A stretch of DNA of 64,000 bases from Candidatus Pelagibacter sp. (GTDB lineage Bacteria; Pseudomonadota; Alphaproteobacteria; Pelagibacterales; Pelagibacteraceae): the NCBI GenBank assembly GCA_028139285.1, contig JAOINI010000003.1, forward strand, positions 1 to 64,000, given 5' to 3'. The notes below the pieces were generated by a model that searched no databases, was not told the DNA's origin, and saw only the letters and a list, made by a program, of their open reading frames with translations. The translations under genes were made by a program, and so were the position numbers. This document shows, piece by piece, positions 43,552-51,508 of this stretch. Positions within the stretch are counted from its first letter, which is position 1, and each line of letters starts with the position of its first letter.

Positions 43552-44444
43552 TATAAAAAGTTTTTGAGCCAGTTGATAACTTCTTTTGGTTTTTCTTCTT
43601 GCAAATAATGTCCGCAATCAAGTCCTTCTCCAATTGGTTTGGAATTACTATAGTCTCCCCAAACATTTAAAACATCACCCCAAACTTTTCCAGTGTCACT
43701 TTTGTTGCCCCATAAAACTAAGAGAGGGCAATTAATTTTATTTTTTTTTTCATAGTCAATGTTATCCATTTCTAAGTCGCAAGAGGGTGATGCTCTATAA
43801 TCTTCACACGACCCCCTGATAGTTTTATAATTAAAACATTTAACATATTCATCCAAAGTTTCTTTACAAAAATCTAAACTTGCTCCTCTTTTTGATAGCT
43901 TTTTTTTCATATAATAATCAGCTGGTATCGAAGATAACATTCTTTCCGGAAGATCATAAGGTTGCATCATTAATAGCCAATGCCATTTGGAAATTGACCA
44001 CCCTTTTTTTTGAATAGTCCAAATATGCCGATTAGGCATAATATCAAACACTGCTAACTTTTTTATTTTTTCACGAGCGTCTAAAGCCATCCTGTGGGCT
44101 GTTCTTGCTCCTCGGTCATGACCAACTAAGTTAAATTTATCATAACCTAAAATTTTCATTAAATTAATTTGATCATTCGCCATTGCTCTAAAAGAATAAT
44201 TTAAATGATTTTCACCGCCATCCTCTGGACCTATGCTTTCTCCATATCCTCTTAGATCTGAAGCTACAATATAAAAGTTATTTTTTAATGCATCGGCTAT
44301 CTTATGCCATGTTACATGCGACATAGGATTCCCATGTAATAACAATAGTGGTTCTCCGGAACCACCGTGTCTGAATGTGATTTCTGCTTTTCCAAAACCC
44401 TGGTTTTCAATAGTAATTTTTTCTTTTTTAAAATCTGAAAACAT
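43551..44444 (-). CDS. Haloacetate (fluoroacetate) dehalogenase-like alpha/beta hydrolase
   Basis: The 297 aa match haloacid-type alpha/beta hydrolases. HGNPMSHVTWHKIA near 38 and SDLRGYGES near 62 carry carboxylate-binding arginines. The nucleophile is Asp in LVGHDRGARTAHRM near 109. WHWLLMMQPYDLPERML near 153 includes the His-Trp halide site. The base is His in DCGHYLQEEKP near 278. Asp and not Ser as the nucleophile separates it from esterases. The true substrate is unknown, and many such enzymes act on other substrates. The ATG lies only 4 nt past the tRNA-Gly 3' end. Confidence 0.85.
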   Translation of the reverse strand: MFSDFKKEKITIENQGFGKAEITFRHGGSGEPLLLLHGNPMSHVTWHKIADALKNNFYIVASDLRGYGESIGPEDGGENHLNYSFRAMANDQINLMKILGYDKFNLVGHDRGARTAHRMALDAREKIKKLAVFDIMPNRHIWTIQKKGWSISKWHWLLMMQPYDLPERMLSSIPADYYMKKKLSKRGASLDFCKETLDEYVKCFNYKTIRGSCEDYRASPSCDLEMDNIDYEKKNKINCPLLVLWGNKSDTGKVWGDVLNVWGDYSNSKPIGEGLDCGHYLQEEKPKEVINWLKNFL

Positions 44445-44448
44445 AATA

Positions 44449-44523
44449 TGGAGCGGGCAAAGGGACTTGAACCCTCGACCTTCTCGTTGGCAACGAGACG
44501 CTCTACCACTGAGCTATGCCCGC
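44449..44523 (-). tRNA. tRNA-Gly (GCC anticodon)
   Basis: On the minus strand GCGGGCA (44523-44517) pairs with TGCCCGC (44459-44453) as the acceptor stem. The D-arm TAGCTCAGTGGTAGAGC, the anticodon stem TCTCG/CGAGA around loop TTGCCAA (anticodon GCC) and the T-arm GAGGGTTCAAGTCCCTT are all present. T is the discriminator and CCA is encoded. It is the only tRNA in the window and lies 4 nt upstream of the dehalogenase start codon. Confidence 0.97.
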
Positions 44524-44629
44524 TTGTAAATCATCATTGAAAGTATTAGCTTTTTTCTAATTAAGCAATAGACAAAATTTGCAAATAATGTCACTACCAG
44601 TAATATAAAATTTTTAATATATTAAACTT

Positions 44630-45247
44630 ATGAAATCATTTCCTGAAGTAATTCCAATTTTTCCTCTTAGTGGGGTGATCTATTTTCCCAAAACTAATTT
44701 ACCCTTAAATATTTTTGAGCAGCGTTATTTAGATCTTGTGAATGATACTTACAAAAATGATAAGCTAATGGGGATGGTTCAATCTCAAAGAAATAGAAAC
44801 CAAGTTTATAAAATTGGATGCTTAGGAAAAATAAGTGATCTTCAAAAAAGTGAAGATGGTAGGATACTAATCAATCTCACTGGAATCACTAGATTTAAAA
44901 TATTAGAAGAAATAGAAAATAAAAAATTGTATAGAGAATTTAAAGTTGATTACAAAAGCTTCGAGTTAGATCTTAGGGATTCAACAAGTGATTTTAGCAC
45001 AGATGATCTTATGGATAAAGCGAAAGTATTTTTTAAAAAAAATGGGTTATTATTAAACTGGAGGGAGTTTGAAAAACTAGATAAAGCTCAAAAAATAAAT
45101 ACTCTTTCGATGATTTCGCCAGTAACTAACGAGGAAAAACAAAAACTTTTAGAGGCTGTAACAATAAAAGATAAAGTTAATACTCTTGAAGATATTATAA
45201 GTTTTTACTTACATGAAGTAAATTTTAACAATGAAACTGTGCAATGA
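44630..45247 (+). CDS. LON substrate-binding-domain protein
   Basis: The 205 aa match only the N-terminal substrate-binding (LAN) domain of Lon, without ATPase or protease parts: IPIFPLSGVIYFPKTNLPLNIFEQRY near 9, KLMGMVQSQ near 45, GCLGKISDLQKSEDGRILINLTG near 64 and RFKILEE. Such stand-alone proteins are common in alphaproteobacteria and their role is unclear. The gene ends 3 bp before the convergent rho stop. Confidence 0.88.
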   Translation: MKSFPEVIPIFPLSGVIYFPKTNLPLNIFEQRYLDLVNDTYKNDKLMGMVQSQRNRNQVYKIGCLGKISDLQKSEDGRILINLTGITRFKILEEIENKKLYREFKVDYKSFELDLRDSTSDFSTDDLMDKAKVFFKKNGLLLNWREFEKLDKAQKINTLSMISPVTNEEKQKLLEAVTIKDKVNTLEDIISFYLHEVNFNNETVQ

Positions 45248-45249
45248 AG

Positions 45250-46524
45250 TTAATTAGCAGATTTATTCATTGAGTCGAAGAAGTCGGAATTGTTTTTCGT
45301 GTTTTTTAATTTGGAAATTAAAAACTCTATCCCATCCATAGTTCCCATAGGACTAATTATTCTTCTCAGGACGTTCATTTTAGACAGTTCATCTTTTGCA
45401 AATAACAGTTCTTCTCTTCTTGTTCCTGACCTAGTGATGTCTAGTGCTGGATAAATTCTTTTATCGGCAACTTTTCTATCAAGGATAAGTTCAGAATTGC
45501 CTGTTCCTTTAAATTCTTCAAAAATTACTTCGTCCATTCTACTTCCAGTATCTATCAAAGCAGTTGATATAATTGTGAGGGATCCGCCCTCCTCAACATT
45601 TCTTGCTGCGCCAAAAAATCTTTTGGGTCTTTGTAGAGCGTTGGCATCAACACCTCCAGTTAAAACTTTACCTGAACTTGGTATAACAGCGTTATATGCT
45701 CTACCTAACCTTGTGATTGAGTCTAGCAAAATAACTACATCTTTCTTGTGCTCAACTAATCTTTTTGCTTTCTCAATCACCATCTCTGCAACAGCAACGT
45801 GCCTAGAAGCTGGTTCGTCAAAAGTTGAAGCTACAACCTCGCCCTTCACAGACCTTTGCATATCAGTTACTTCTTCGGGCCTTTCATCAATCAACAAAAC
45901 CATTAAGTAACACTCTGGATGATTGGCAGTAATTGACTGAGCGATATTCTGAAGAATTATTGTTTTTCCAGCTCTGGGCGGTGAAACTATTAAAGATCTT
46001 TGTCCTTTTCCTATTGGGCTCACAAGATCGATCAGCCTAGCTGTATTGTCTGGTTTTTTTTCAATTTTTGATGTTTCTACTTCCAATTTAATTCTTTCGT
46101 TTGGATAAAGCGGTGTTAAATTATCAAAAGCAATTTTATTTTTTCCTTTATCTGTTTCATCAAAATTTATTTTATTTACTTTTAAAAGAGCGAAGTATCT
46201 TTCGGCATCCTTTGGTCCTCTAATCTCTCCTTCAATCGAGTCACCTGTTCTTAGGCCAAATCTTCTAATCTGACTTGGACTTACATAAATATCATCAGGT
46301 CCGGGGAGATAATTTGACTCTATCGCTCGTAAAAAGCCAAACCCATCTTGTAAAACTTCTAGAACGCCAATGGCTGTTATTTGTTCATTTTTTTCAGCCA
46401 ACTTTTTTAAAATAGCAAATAAGATTTCCTGTTTTCTTAAAGTACTAGGGTTTTCAATACCAAGTTTTTCAGCCTCATTTATAAGCTCTGCAGGATTTTT
46501 TTGCTTTAATTCTTGTAAATTCAT
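45250..46524 (-). CDS. rho: Transcription termination factor Rho
   Basis: Rho is the hexameric RNA helicase that ends transcription. The N-terminal helical domain starts [22 protein letters not shown]. The RNA-binding cold-shock-like domain has [32 protein letters not shown]. Walker A is [13 protein letters not shown] near 172. The Q- and R-loops include TRLGRAYN and [20 protein letters not shown]. Length 424 aa. It ends the leftward hemE-hemH-hemJ-rho run. Confidence 0.97.
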   Translation of the reverse strand: MNLQELKQKNPAELINEAEKLGIENPSTLRKQEILFAILKKLAEKNEQITAIGVLEVLQDGFGFLRAIESNYLPGPDDIYVSPSQIRRFGLRTGDSIEGEIRGPKDAERYFALLKVNKINFDETDKGKNKIAFDNLTPLYPNERIKLEVETSKIEKKPDNTARLIDLVSPIGKGQRSLIVSPPRAGKTIILQNIAQSITANHPECYLMVLLIDERPEEVTDMQRSVKGEVVASTFDEPASRHVAVAEMVIEKAKRLVEHKKDVVILLDSITRLGRAYNAVIPSSGKVLTGGVDANALQRPKRFFGAARNVEEGGSLTIISTALIDTGSRMDEVIFEEFKGTGNSELILDRKVADKRIYPALDITRSGTRREELLFAKDELSKMNVLRRIISPMGTMDGIEFLISKLKNTKNNSDFFDSMNKSAN

Positions 46525-46591
46525 GTGATTGTTTTTGATTTAAGAGAAGTAATAAAAATATATGTCTTTTTAAAAAAATTTCAACCCTTAA

Positions 46592-47023
46592 TTAAAGAGG
46601 TTTAAAAATAACAACAAAAATTACTACAATTAGTATTATTGTTGGTATTTCGTTATATATTCTGAAAAATTTTGAGGTTTTCTGGCTATTGTCTGAAGCA
46701 AAATCATTTAAGTATTTTCCTAAGGTAAAGTGATAGTAGGTAAGAATGACAACTGCAAAAATTTTTATTTGCATCCATAACTCTGAAAAAACCCCAAAAC
46801 CGAGAATATGAATAAGCAGAATGCCGAACAGCCATGAAAGCAACATTGCTGGCATCATTATATAATTATAAAGTTTTCTTTCCATGGTCTTGAAAACTGT
46901 TTTTTGAGATTCATGATCAGCTTCTGAATGATAAACAAATATTCTTGGTAAATAGAGAAGGCCAGCCATCCATGAAATTACAGCAATGAGATGTAACGAT
47001 TTAAAAAGTAGATATAAATTCAT
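46592..47023 (-). CDS. hemJ: Protoporphyrinogen oxidase HemJ
   Basis: A 143-aa, four-helix membrane protein with HLIAVISWMAGLLYLPRIFVYH near 11 (conserved His and Arg), MERKLYNYIMMPAMLLSWLFG near 47 and KIFAVVILTYYHFTLGKYLNDF near 87. HemJ oxidises protoporphyrinogen IX to protoporphyrin IX. It lies one base from hemH, so the last three heme steps are grouped here. Confidence 0.94.
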   Translation of the reverse strand: MNLYLLFKSLHLIAVISWMAGLLYLPRIFVYHSEADHESQKTVFKTMERKLYNYIMMPAMLLSWLFGILLIHILGFGVFSELWMQIKIFAVVILTYYHFTLGKYLNDFASDNSQKTSKFFRIYNEIPTIILIVVIFVVIFKPL

Positions 47024-48016
47024 TTATAAATATTTACTTACTAATTTTTCAAGTAATTTTATGTGATCTGAGTTGTCATTTAGACAAGGGATTAAATCAA
47101 AATTTTCACCACCTTTTTCAATAAAACATTCTCTACCCTGAATATTTATTTCTTCTAAAGTTTCAACACAGTCAGATGCGAAACCAGGACATATAACTAA
47201 TAAATTTTTAATTCCTTCATCTGGTAATTTTTCTAAAGTTTTATCAGTATAAGGCTTGAGCCATTCTTGTGGGCCAAACCTTGATTGAAAAGTTGTTCTA
47301 ATTTCAACTTTATTAAATTTTTCCTTGATAAGTCTAGTTGTTTTATGACAATAACAATGATACGGATCGCCTTTGTCAAAATAAGACTTCGGTATCCCGT
47401 GATAAGAAGAAATTATTAAATCAGGTTTCCAATTAATTTCGTTGATCTTCTTTTCGATGCTATTGACTATAGCATTAATATAAAAAGGATCACTTTCATA
47501 ATGTGGTATAATTTGTAAACTTGGCTGCCATCTCATTTTCATTAACGATCTATAGACTTCATCGCATACGGTAGCCGTAGTTGCTGCAGCATATTGAGGA
47601 TAGAGAGGTAAAATTATTATTCTCTCGCAGCCTTCTTCTTTCATTATATTCAATTTAAATTTAATACTTGGGTTCCCATATCTCATTGCGAAATCTACTA
47701 TGATCTCCTTACTTGCTATTTTTTTTTGTAATTTTGATGACTGTTCTTTTGTGAAATATAACAAAGGAGACTCGTTACTTTCTTTTCTCCAAATCTGCTT
47801 ATATGCATGAGCAGTTTTTGAAGGTCGAAAAGTTAGAATAAATAAATTCAATATAATTTGCCAAATAATTGGGTTTACTTCTATTACTCTCCTGTCCGAC
47901 AAAAATTCTTTTAAGTACCTTCTTATATCCCACCAACTTGTAGAGTCAGGTGTTCCTAAATTTACAATTAAAACACCAGTTTTGCCAAATTTCACTTCTG
48001 GGTGAGTTTTATCCAT
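47024..48016 (-). CDS. hemH: Ferrochelatase
   Basis: HemH inserts Fe2+ into protoporphyrin IX. Family motifs are GVLIVNLGTPDSTSWWDIRRYLKEFLSDRRVIE near 14, LPLYPQYAAATTA near 137, ISSYHGIPKSYFDKGDPYHCYCHKT near 202 (catalytic His), TFQSRFGPQEWLKPYTD near 241 and VICPGFASDCVETLEEI near 271 (catalytic Glu). Length 330 aa. The start overlaps the hemE stop by 8 nt. Confidence 0.97.
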   Translation of the reverse strand: MDKTHPEVKFGKTGVLIVNLGTPDSTSWWDIRRYLKEFLSDRRVIEVNPIIWQIILNLFILTFRPSKTAHAYKQIWRKESNESPLLYFTKEQSSKLQKKIASKEIIVDFAMRYGNPSIKFKLNIMKEEGCERIIILPLYPQYAAATTATVCDEVYRSLMKMRWQPSLQIIPHYESDPFYINAIVNSIEKKINEINWKPDLIISSYHGIPKSYFDKGDPYHCYCHKTTRLIKEKFNKVEIRTTFQSRFGPQEWLKPYTDKTLEKLPDEGIKNLLVICPGFASDCVETLEEINIQGRECFIEKGGENFDLIPCLNDNSDHIKLLEKLVSKYL

Positions 48017-49019
48017 TATAATTCCTATAAAATTTAATTAGTTTACTTACTTTATCAGGATCTGTTTCAGGAAGTAAACCATGACCTAAATTGAAAACGT
48101 AAGGAATATCTTTAAAAGTTCTAATATATTTCGTCGCTCCCTCGGTAATTTCTTTGTCAGATTTTAATAATATATTTGGATCTAGCCCCCCCTGTATTAC
48201 TACATTTCTTAATTTTTCTTTTGCCCATATAGGATCAATTTCTGAGTCTAAATTGATTCCGTCTGGCCTTACTATTTTGTTAAAGGTTTCAAAATTTTCT
48301 TTAATACCCTTAGGAAAACAAATATTAGGTATTTTGCGTTGCTTGCAGTAGGATATAATTTTTGCATTTGGTGTGAAACAATAATCATTTAAATTTTGAC
48401 TTGGTATTAAGCCTGCCCAAGAATCAAAGACTTGTACTACATCAGCACCGGCATTCACCTGGTTCTTGATGTGAATACATAAAAATCTTATTAAATTTTC
48501 TATAGCTTGATTTAAAAACTCTTTTTTATCTTTAAGCTTTTTTAGATCTAATTCTTTTTTACTTTCTTTAATTCCTAACATATAAACTAAAAGCGTCCAT
48601 GGCCCACCGACAAACGATATAAGTGATTTATTCTTCTTTAATTTTTTTCTTGTGAGGTCTATGGCTTTATAAACTGGGCTAAGATTTTGCGAAAAATTGC
48701 TTTCTTTATAGTTTAAGAATTTTTTAAAATTGAAATCACTTAATTTAGGTCCATGGTCTTTGATAAAATTTACGTTTTGGCCTAATGCATAAGGAACAAT
48801 TAAAATATCAGAAAAAATTATTGCTGAGTCTATGTCGAACCTTTTAATCGGTTGTAATGTAATTTCTGAACTTAACTCACTATTCAAACACAACTTGATA
48901 AAATCTGGATTTTTTGATCTAATTTTTTGAAATTCTGGGAGATATCTACCTGCTTGTCTCATAAACCAAATTGATTTACAAGAAACTTTATCCAATAATA
49001 TTTTCTTCAAATTGCTCAT
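48009..49019 (-). CDS. hemE: Uroporphyrinogen decarboxylase
   Basis: HemE removes four carboxyl groups to form coproporphyrinogen III. Motifs are SIWFMRQAGRYLPEFQKIR at 17, AIIFSDILIVPYALG near 66 (catalytic Asp), FVGGPWTLLVYM near 135, QVFDSWAG near 196 and LGHGLLPETDP near 315. Length 336 aa. It is the first gene left of the candidate replication origin and is transcribed away from it. Confidence 0.97.
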   Translation of the reverse strand: MSNLKKILLDKVSCKSIWFMRQAGRYLPEFQKIRSKNPDFIKLCLNSELSSEITLQPIKRFDIDSAIIFSDILIVPYALGQNVNFIKDHGPKLSDFNFKKFLNYKESNFSQNLSPVYKAIDLTRKKLKKNKSLISFVGGPWTLLVYMLGIKESKKELDLKKLKDKKEFLNQAIENLIRFLCIHIKNQVNAGADVVQVFDSWAGLIPSQNLNDYCFTPNAKIISYCKQRKIPNICFPKGIKENFETFNKIVRPDGINLDSEIDPIWAKEKLRNVVIQGGLDPNILLKSDKEITEGATKYIRTFKDIPYVFNLGHGLLPETDPDKVSKLIKFYRNYNG

Positions 49020-49106
49020 ATTATATAAAAGTATTTTTTAAACATTTTGTGATTATAGGGTCTGTTTAATGGTCATATAACTATTTATACATTTTTTATA
49101 CATATA

Positions 49107-49158
49107 AAGATTAATAACTTTCTTCAAAAAGCATCAATTTGAAGACTTTATTAATCTT
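49107..49158. repeat. 52-nt near-perfect palindrome in the candidate origin
   Basis: AAGATTAATAA (49107-49117) pairs with TTATTAATCTT (49148-49158), and TCTTCAAA (49121-49128) pairs with TTTGAAGA (49138-49145). That gives 19 paired bases, a 3x2 internal loop and a 9-nt apical loop. No gene ends here, so it is not a terminator for a neighbour. It could be a cruciform origin element, an operator, or a leader hairpin of ppsR or hemE. Confidence 0.85.
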
Positions 49159-49161
49159 ATA

Positions 49162-49225
49162 AACATTAGTAAAACATCAATATTAACATCTAATAAAATG
49201 TTAAAATATTGTTAATTAATGTTAA
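49162..49225. repeat. Inverted, helically phased AACAT/TGTTAA array
   Basis: AACAT begins at 49162, 49173 and 49185. The reverse form begins at 49198 (ATGTT), 49209 (TTGTT) and 49219 (ATGTT), the last three extending to TGTTAA. Steps of 11, 12, 13, 11 and 10 bp put all six words on about the same DNA face, three in each direction. Further AACAT copies lie at 49041 and 49282. TTAA-N7-TTAA occurs once (49201-49215). Confidence 0.65.
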
Positions 49226-49290
49226 TTTTTTTTACTCTGATAAATAAAAAAGTGAATAAACTTACTTACTAATTATTTATTAACATATAT

Positions 49291-50109
49291 ATGAACCAAA
49301 AATACAATGTATATCTTGTGTCTGACTCTACAGGTGAAACCTTGGATAGAATATTTCTTTCGCTTAAATCTCAATTTTCGAATTTTGATTATGAGAAAAA
49401 GGAGTTTGCATTTGTTAGGACTGAACAACAAATTGACAAAATAATTAAAGAATGCGTACAACTAGATAATTCATTAATTTTATATACAATAGTAGAAACC
49501 AAACTTGCAAAGTATATTGCGAACCAAAGTGAGGAAAAAGATGTTCCATGTTTTGGCATATTAGGCAACCTTATTCTAAGTTTTTCGAAATTATTAAATC
49601 AGAAAGCGATACACAAACCTAGCGCCCAGCATGTTTTAGATGACGATTATTATAAAAGGATTGAGGCTATTCAATTCACTATGTCCCACGATGATGGTAA
49701 AAAAGTTGACGACATTAATAATGCTGATGTAATCCTTTTAGGTGTAAGCAGGACAAGCAAAACACCAACCTCAATTTATTTAGCAAATAGAGGATATAAA
49801 ACTGTTAATATACCTCTTGTATTAGACCAAAAGCTACCCGCAAACTTAAACTCTCAAACAAAAGCATGCGTGATTGGTCTCGTAGCAGATCCTGAACGTT
49901 TAGCTGATATCAGGCGAAACAGAATTGCAATTATGAATGAACATCAAATTAAAGACTACACTAACTTGGACTTTATCAAAAAAGAGGTAATCGACTCAAA
50001 AAATCTCTTTAAAAAAAATAATTGGCCTATTATAGACGTTACTAGGAGATCTGTTGAAGAAACAGCTGCCTCCATTTTAAAAATAATAGAAATTAAAAAA
50101 CATAGATGA
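49291..50109 (+). CDS. ppsR: Pyruvate, phosphate dikinase regulatory protein (DUF299 family)
   Basis: A 272-aa bifunctional kinase/pyrophosphorylase of the DUF299 family. These proteins regulate PPDK or PEP synthase by phosphorylating a threonine. YLVSDSTGETLDRIF at the start, the P-loop-like LLGVSRTSKTPTSIYLANRG near 151 and LVADPERLADIRRNR near 200 are typical. It is the first gene right of the candidate origin, as in Caulobacter. The start is the ATG after a run of TA repeats, with no obvious ribosome binding site. Confidence 0.93.
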   Translation: MNQKYNVYLVSDSTGETLDRIFLSLKSQFSNFDYEKKEFAFVRTEQQIDKIIKECVQLDNSLILYTIVETKLAKYIANQSEEKDVPCFGILGNLILSFSKLLNQKAIHKPSAQHVLDDDYYKRIEAIQFTMSHDDGKKVDDINNADVILLGVSRTSKTPTSIYLANRGYKTVNIPLVLDQKLPANLNSQTKACVIGLVADPERLADIRRNRIAIMNEHQIKDYTNLDFIKKEVIDSKNLFKKNNWPIIDVTRRSVEETAASILKIIEIKKHR

Positions 50110-50690
50110 AATTGATTTTGGCTTCAAAAAGCGGTGTTAGAAAAAAAATATTAGATAATAACAATATTGATTGTGAAGTAATTGTTTCTAACGTAGATGA
50201 AGATGAAGTTAAAGCGTCTTTGATTAATGAAGGAGCAGACCCATTAACAATTTCAAAAAATTTAGCAGAAATTAAGTCTATAAAAGTTAGCAATAAAAAC
50301 CCAGATAGAATGGTGCTAGGAGCTGATAGTGTAATTTCTCTAGATAATAAATTAATTAGTAAACCAAAAAGCCGACAAGAGGCGCTTGATATATTAAAAA
50401 AACTCAATAATTCCGAACACTATTTAATTAGTTCTGTTTGTATTTCACGAAATGGAGCTATGATTTGGAATCATACAGACACTTCTAAGTTAAAAATGAA
50501 GAATTTTAATGAGGAACAACTTTTAGACTATTTAAACAAGATTAAAACTGAAACTTTACTTGCTTATGGAGTTTATCAAGTCGAAGCAGAAGGTTTAGGA
50601 TTATTTGAGTATATTAAAGGTGATCACAACTCAATTATGGGTTTGCCTATTAAAGATATTATCAATTATATTAGGAAATATAAAAAATGA
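50106..50690 (+). CDS. maf: Maf-family nucleotide pyrophosphatase
   Basis: Maf proteins hydrolyse non-canonical or modified nucleoside triphosphates. LILASKSGVRKKILDNN at the start, MVLGADSVISLDNKLISKPKSRQEALDIL near 76 (catalytic Asp in GADSV) and YGVYQVEAEGLGLFEYIKGDHNSIMGLPI near the end fit. The usual SPRR of the first motif is altered to SGVRK. Length 194 aa. It overlaps both ppsR and aroE by 4 nt. Confidence 0.93.
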   Translation: MKLILASKSGVRKKILDNNNIDCEVIVSNVDEDEVKASLINEGADPLTISKNLAEIKSIKVSNKNPDRMVLGADSVISLDNKLISKPKSRQEALDILKKLNNSEHYLISSVCISRNGAMIWNHTDTSKLKMKNFNEEQLLDYLNKIKTETLLAYGVYQVEAEGLGLFEYIKGDHNSIMGLPIKDIINYIRKYKK

Positions 50691-51508
50691 AAAAAAAATA
50701 CGGGATTATTGGAAACCCAATTAAACATTCTTTGTCACCCGTCCTACATAATTACTGGTTTAATAAATACAAAATAGATGCAAGTTATTCAATAATCGAA
50801 ATTGAGAATAGCGAATTTCCTGATCTAATGAATAAAATTAAAGATAAAGACTTGGCAGGTATCAACATAACACTTCCATACAAACAAAAAATTGTTCCAT
50901 ATGTTGATATTCTTGTTAATGATGCTGAAATTACACGTTCTATTAATACAATCTATCTAGACGATAAAGGAACACTTATTGGAGAAAATACTGATGTATT
51001 TGGATTACAAGCAGCTTATTTAAAAGAGGTAAATAATATAACTAAAAAAAGCGCGTTAGTCATTGGTGCCGGAGGAGTTTCTCCATCGGTAATATTGTCA
51101 CTTGAGAAATCGGGAGTAAAAAATATTTCTATAACAAATCGAACTGAGGAAAAGTGTATTTTCTTAAAGAAAAAATTCAAGTTTTTAAAAATAATAAGTT
51201 GGTTGAACATAAAAAAAGAATTGAGAAATTATGATATTATTATCAATGCAACTAGCTTAGGTTTAAAAAACGGGCAAGATTTTAATTTTACTTTTGACAA
51301 AATTAAAGATGATAGTATTTTTATTGATACAATTTACAATCCTTTAGAAACAAAAACTTTGAAATATTTAAAAGATAGAAATATTAAAGTCTTTAATGGT
51401 CTTGATATGTTTATTTATCAAGGGCAAAAAGCTTTCTATTTATGGAATAAAGTAAATCCTGAAATAGACCAAACATTAATTGAACTTTTGTTATCAAAGC
51501 TCAAATGA
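50687..51508 (+). CDS. aroE: Shikimate dehydrogenase
   Basis: AroE reduces 3-dehydroshikimate with NADPH in aromatic synthesis. GNPIKHSLSPVLHNYWF near 9 binds shikimate. The catalytic lysine is in NITLPYKQKI near 64, ENTDVFGLQAAY is near 104, the NADP loop is VIGAGGVSPSVI near 127, and INATSLGLKNG near 190. The length is 273 aa. It overlaps maf and coaE by 4 nt each. Confidence 0.96.
   Translation: MKKKYGIIGNPIKHSLSPVLHNYWFNKYKIDASYSIIEIENSEFPDLMNKIKDKDLAGINITLPYKQKIVPYVDILVNDAEITRSINTIYLDDKGTLIGENTDVFGLQAAYLKEVNNITKKSALVIGAGGVSPSVILSLEKSGVKNISITNRTEEKCIFLKKKFKFLKIISWLNIKKELRNYDIIINATSLGLKNGQDFNFTFDKIKDDSIFIDTIYNPLETKTLKYLKDRNIKVFNGLDMFIYQGQKAFYLWNKVNPEIDQTLIELLLSKLK

Larger units (their letters stand above)
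49020..49290. other. Candidate chromosomal replication origin (oriC) between hemE and ppsR
   Basis: This 271-bp gap is the largest between genes in the window and is very AT-rich. Flanking genes diverge: hemE-hemH-hemJ-rho leftward and ppsR-maf-aroE-coaE-dnaQ rightward. The same neighbours flank the experimentally mapped origin of Caulobacter and the predicted one of Rickettsia. Two TTATACAT words (from 49085 and 49096, 11 bp apart) resemble weak DnaA boxes. TTATAAACA (49157), TTATTAACA (49277) and the reverse of TTATTCACT (49251-49259) each differ at one position from TTATNCACA. No exact DnaA box is present, so function is inferred mainly from gene order. Confidence 0.68.

Noticed and set aside
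43552..43617. Longer N-terminus for phhB
   Set aside because: The extra 22 codons lie inside the end of the dehalogenase gene and do not resemble the family. The ATG at 43551 gives the usual start and a TAATG coupling.
44312..44509. Minus-strand frame running through tRNA-Gly into the dehalogenase
   Set aside because: It reads through the tRNA gene in a different frame from the hydrolase. The tRNA structure explains the sequence.
49201..49215. CtrA binding site (TTAA-N7-TTAA) in the candidate origin
   Set aside because: The match is exact, but such a word is expected by chance fairly often in DNA this AT-rich, and I cannot show that this organism has a CtrA that acts at the origin. Kept only as a note.
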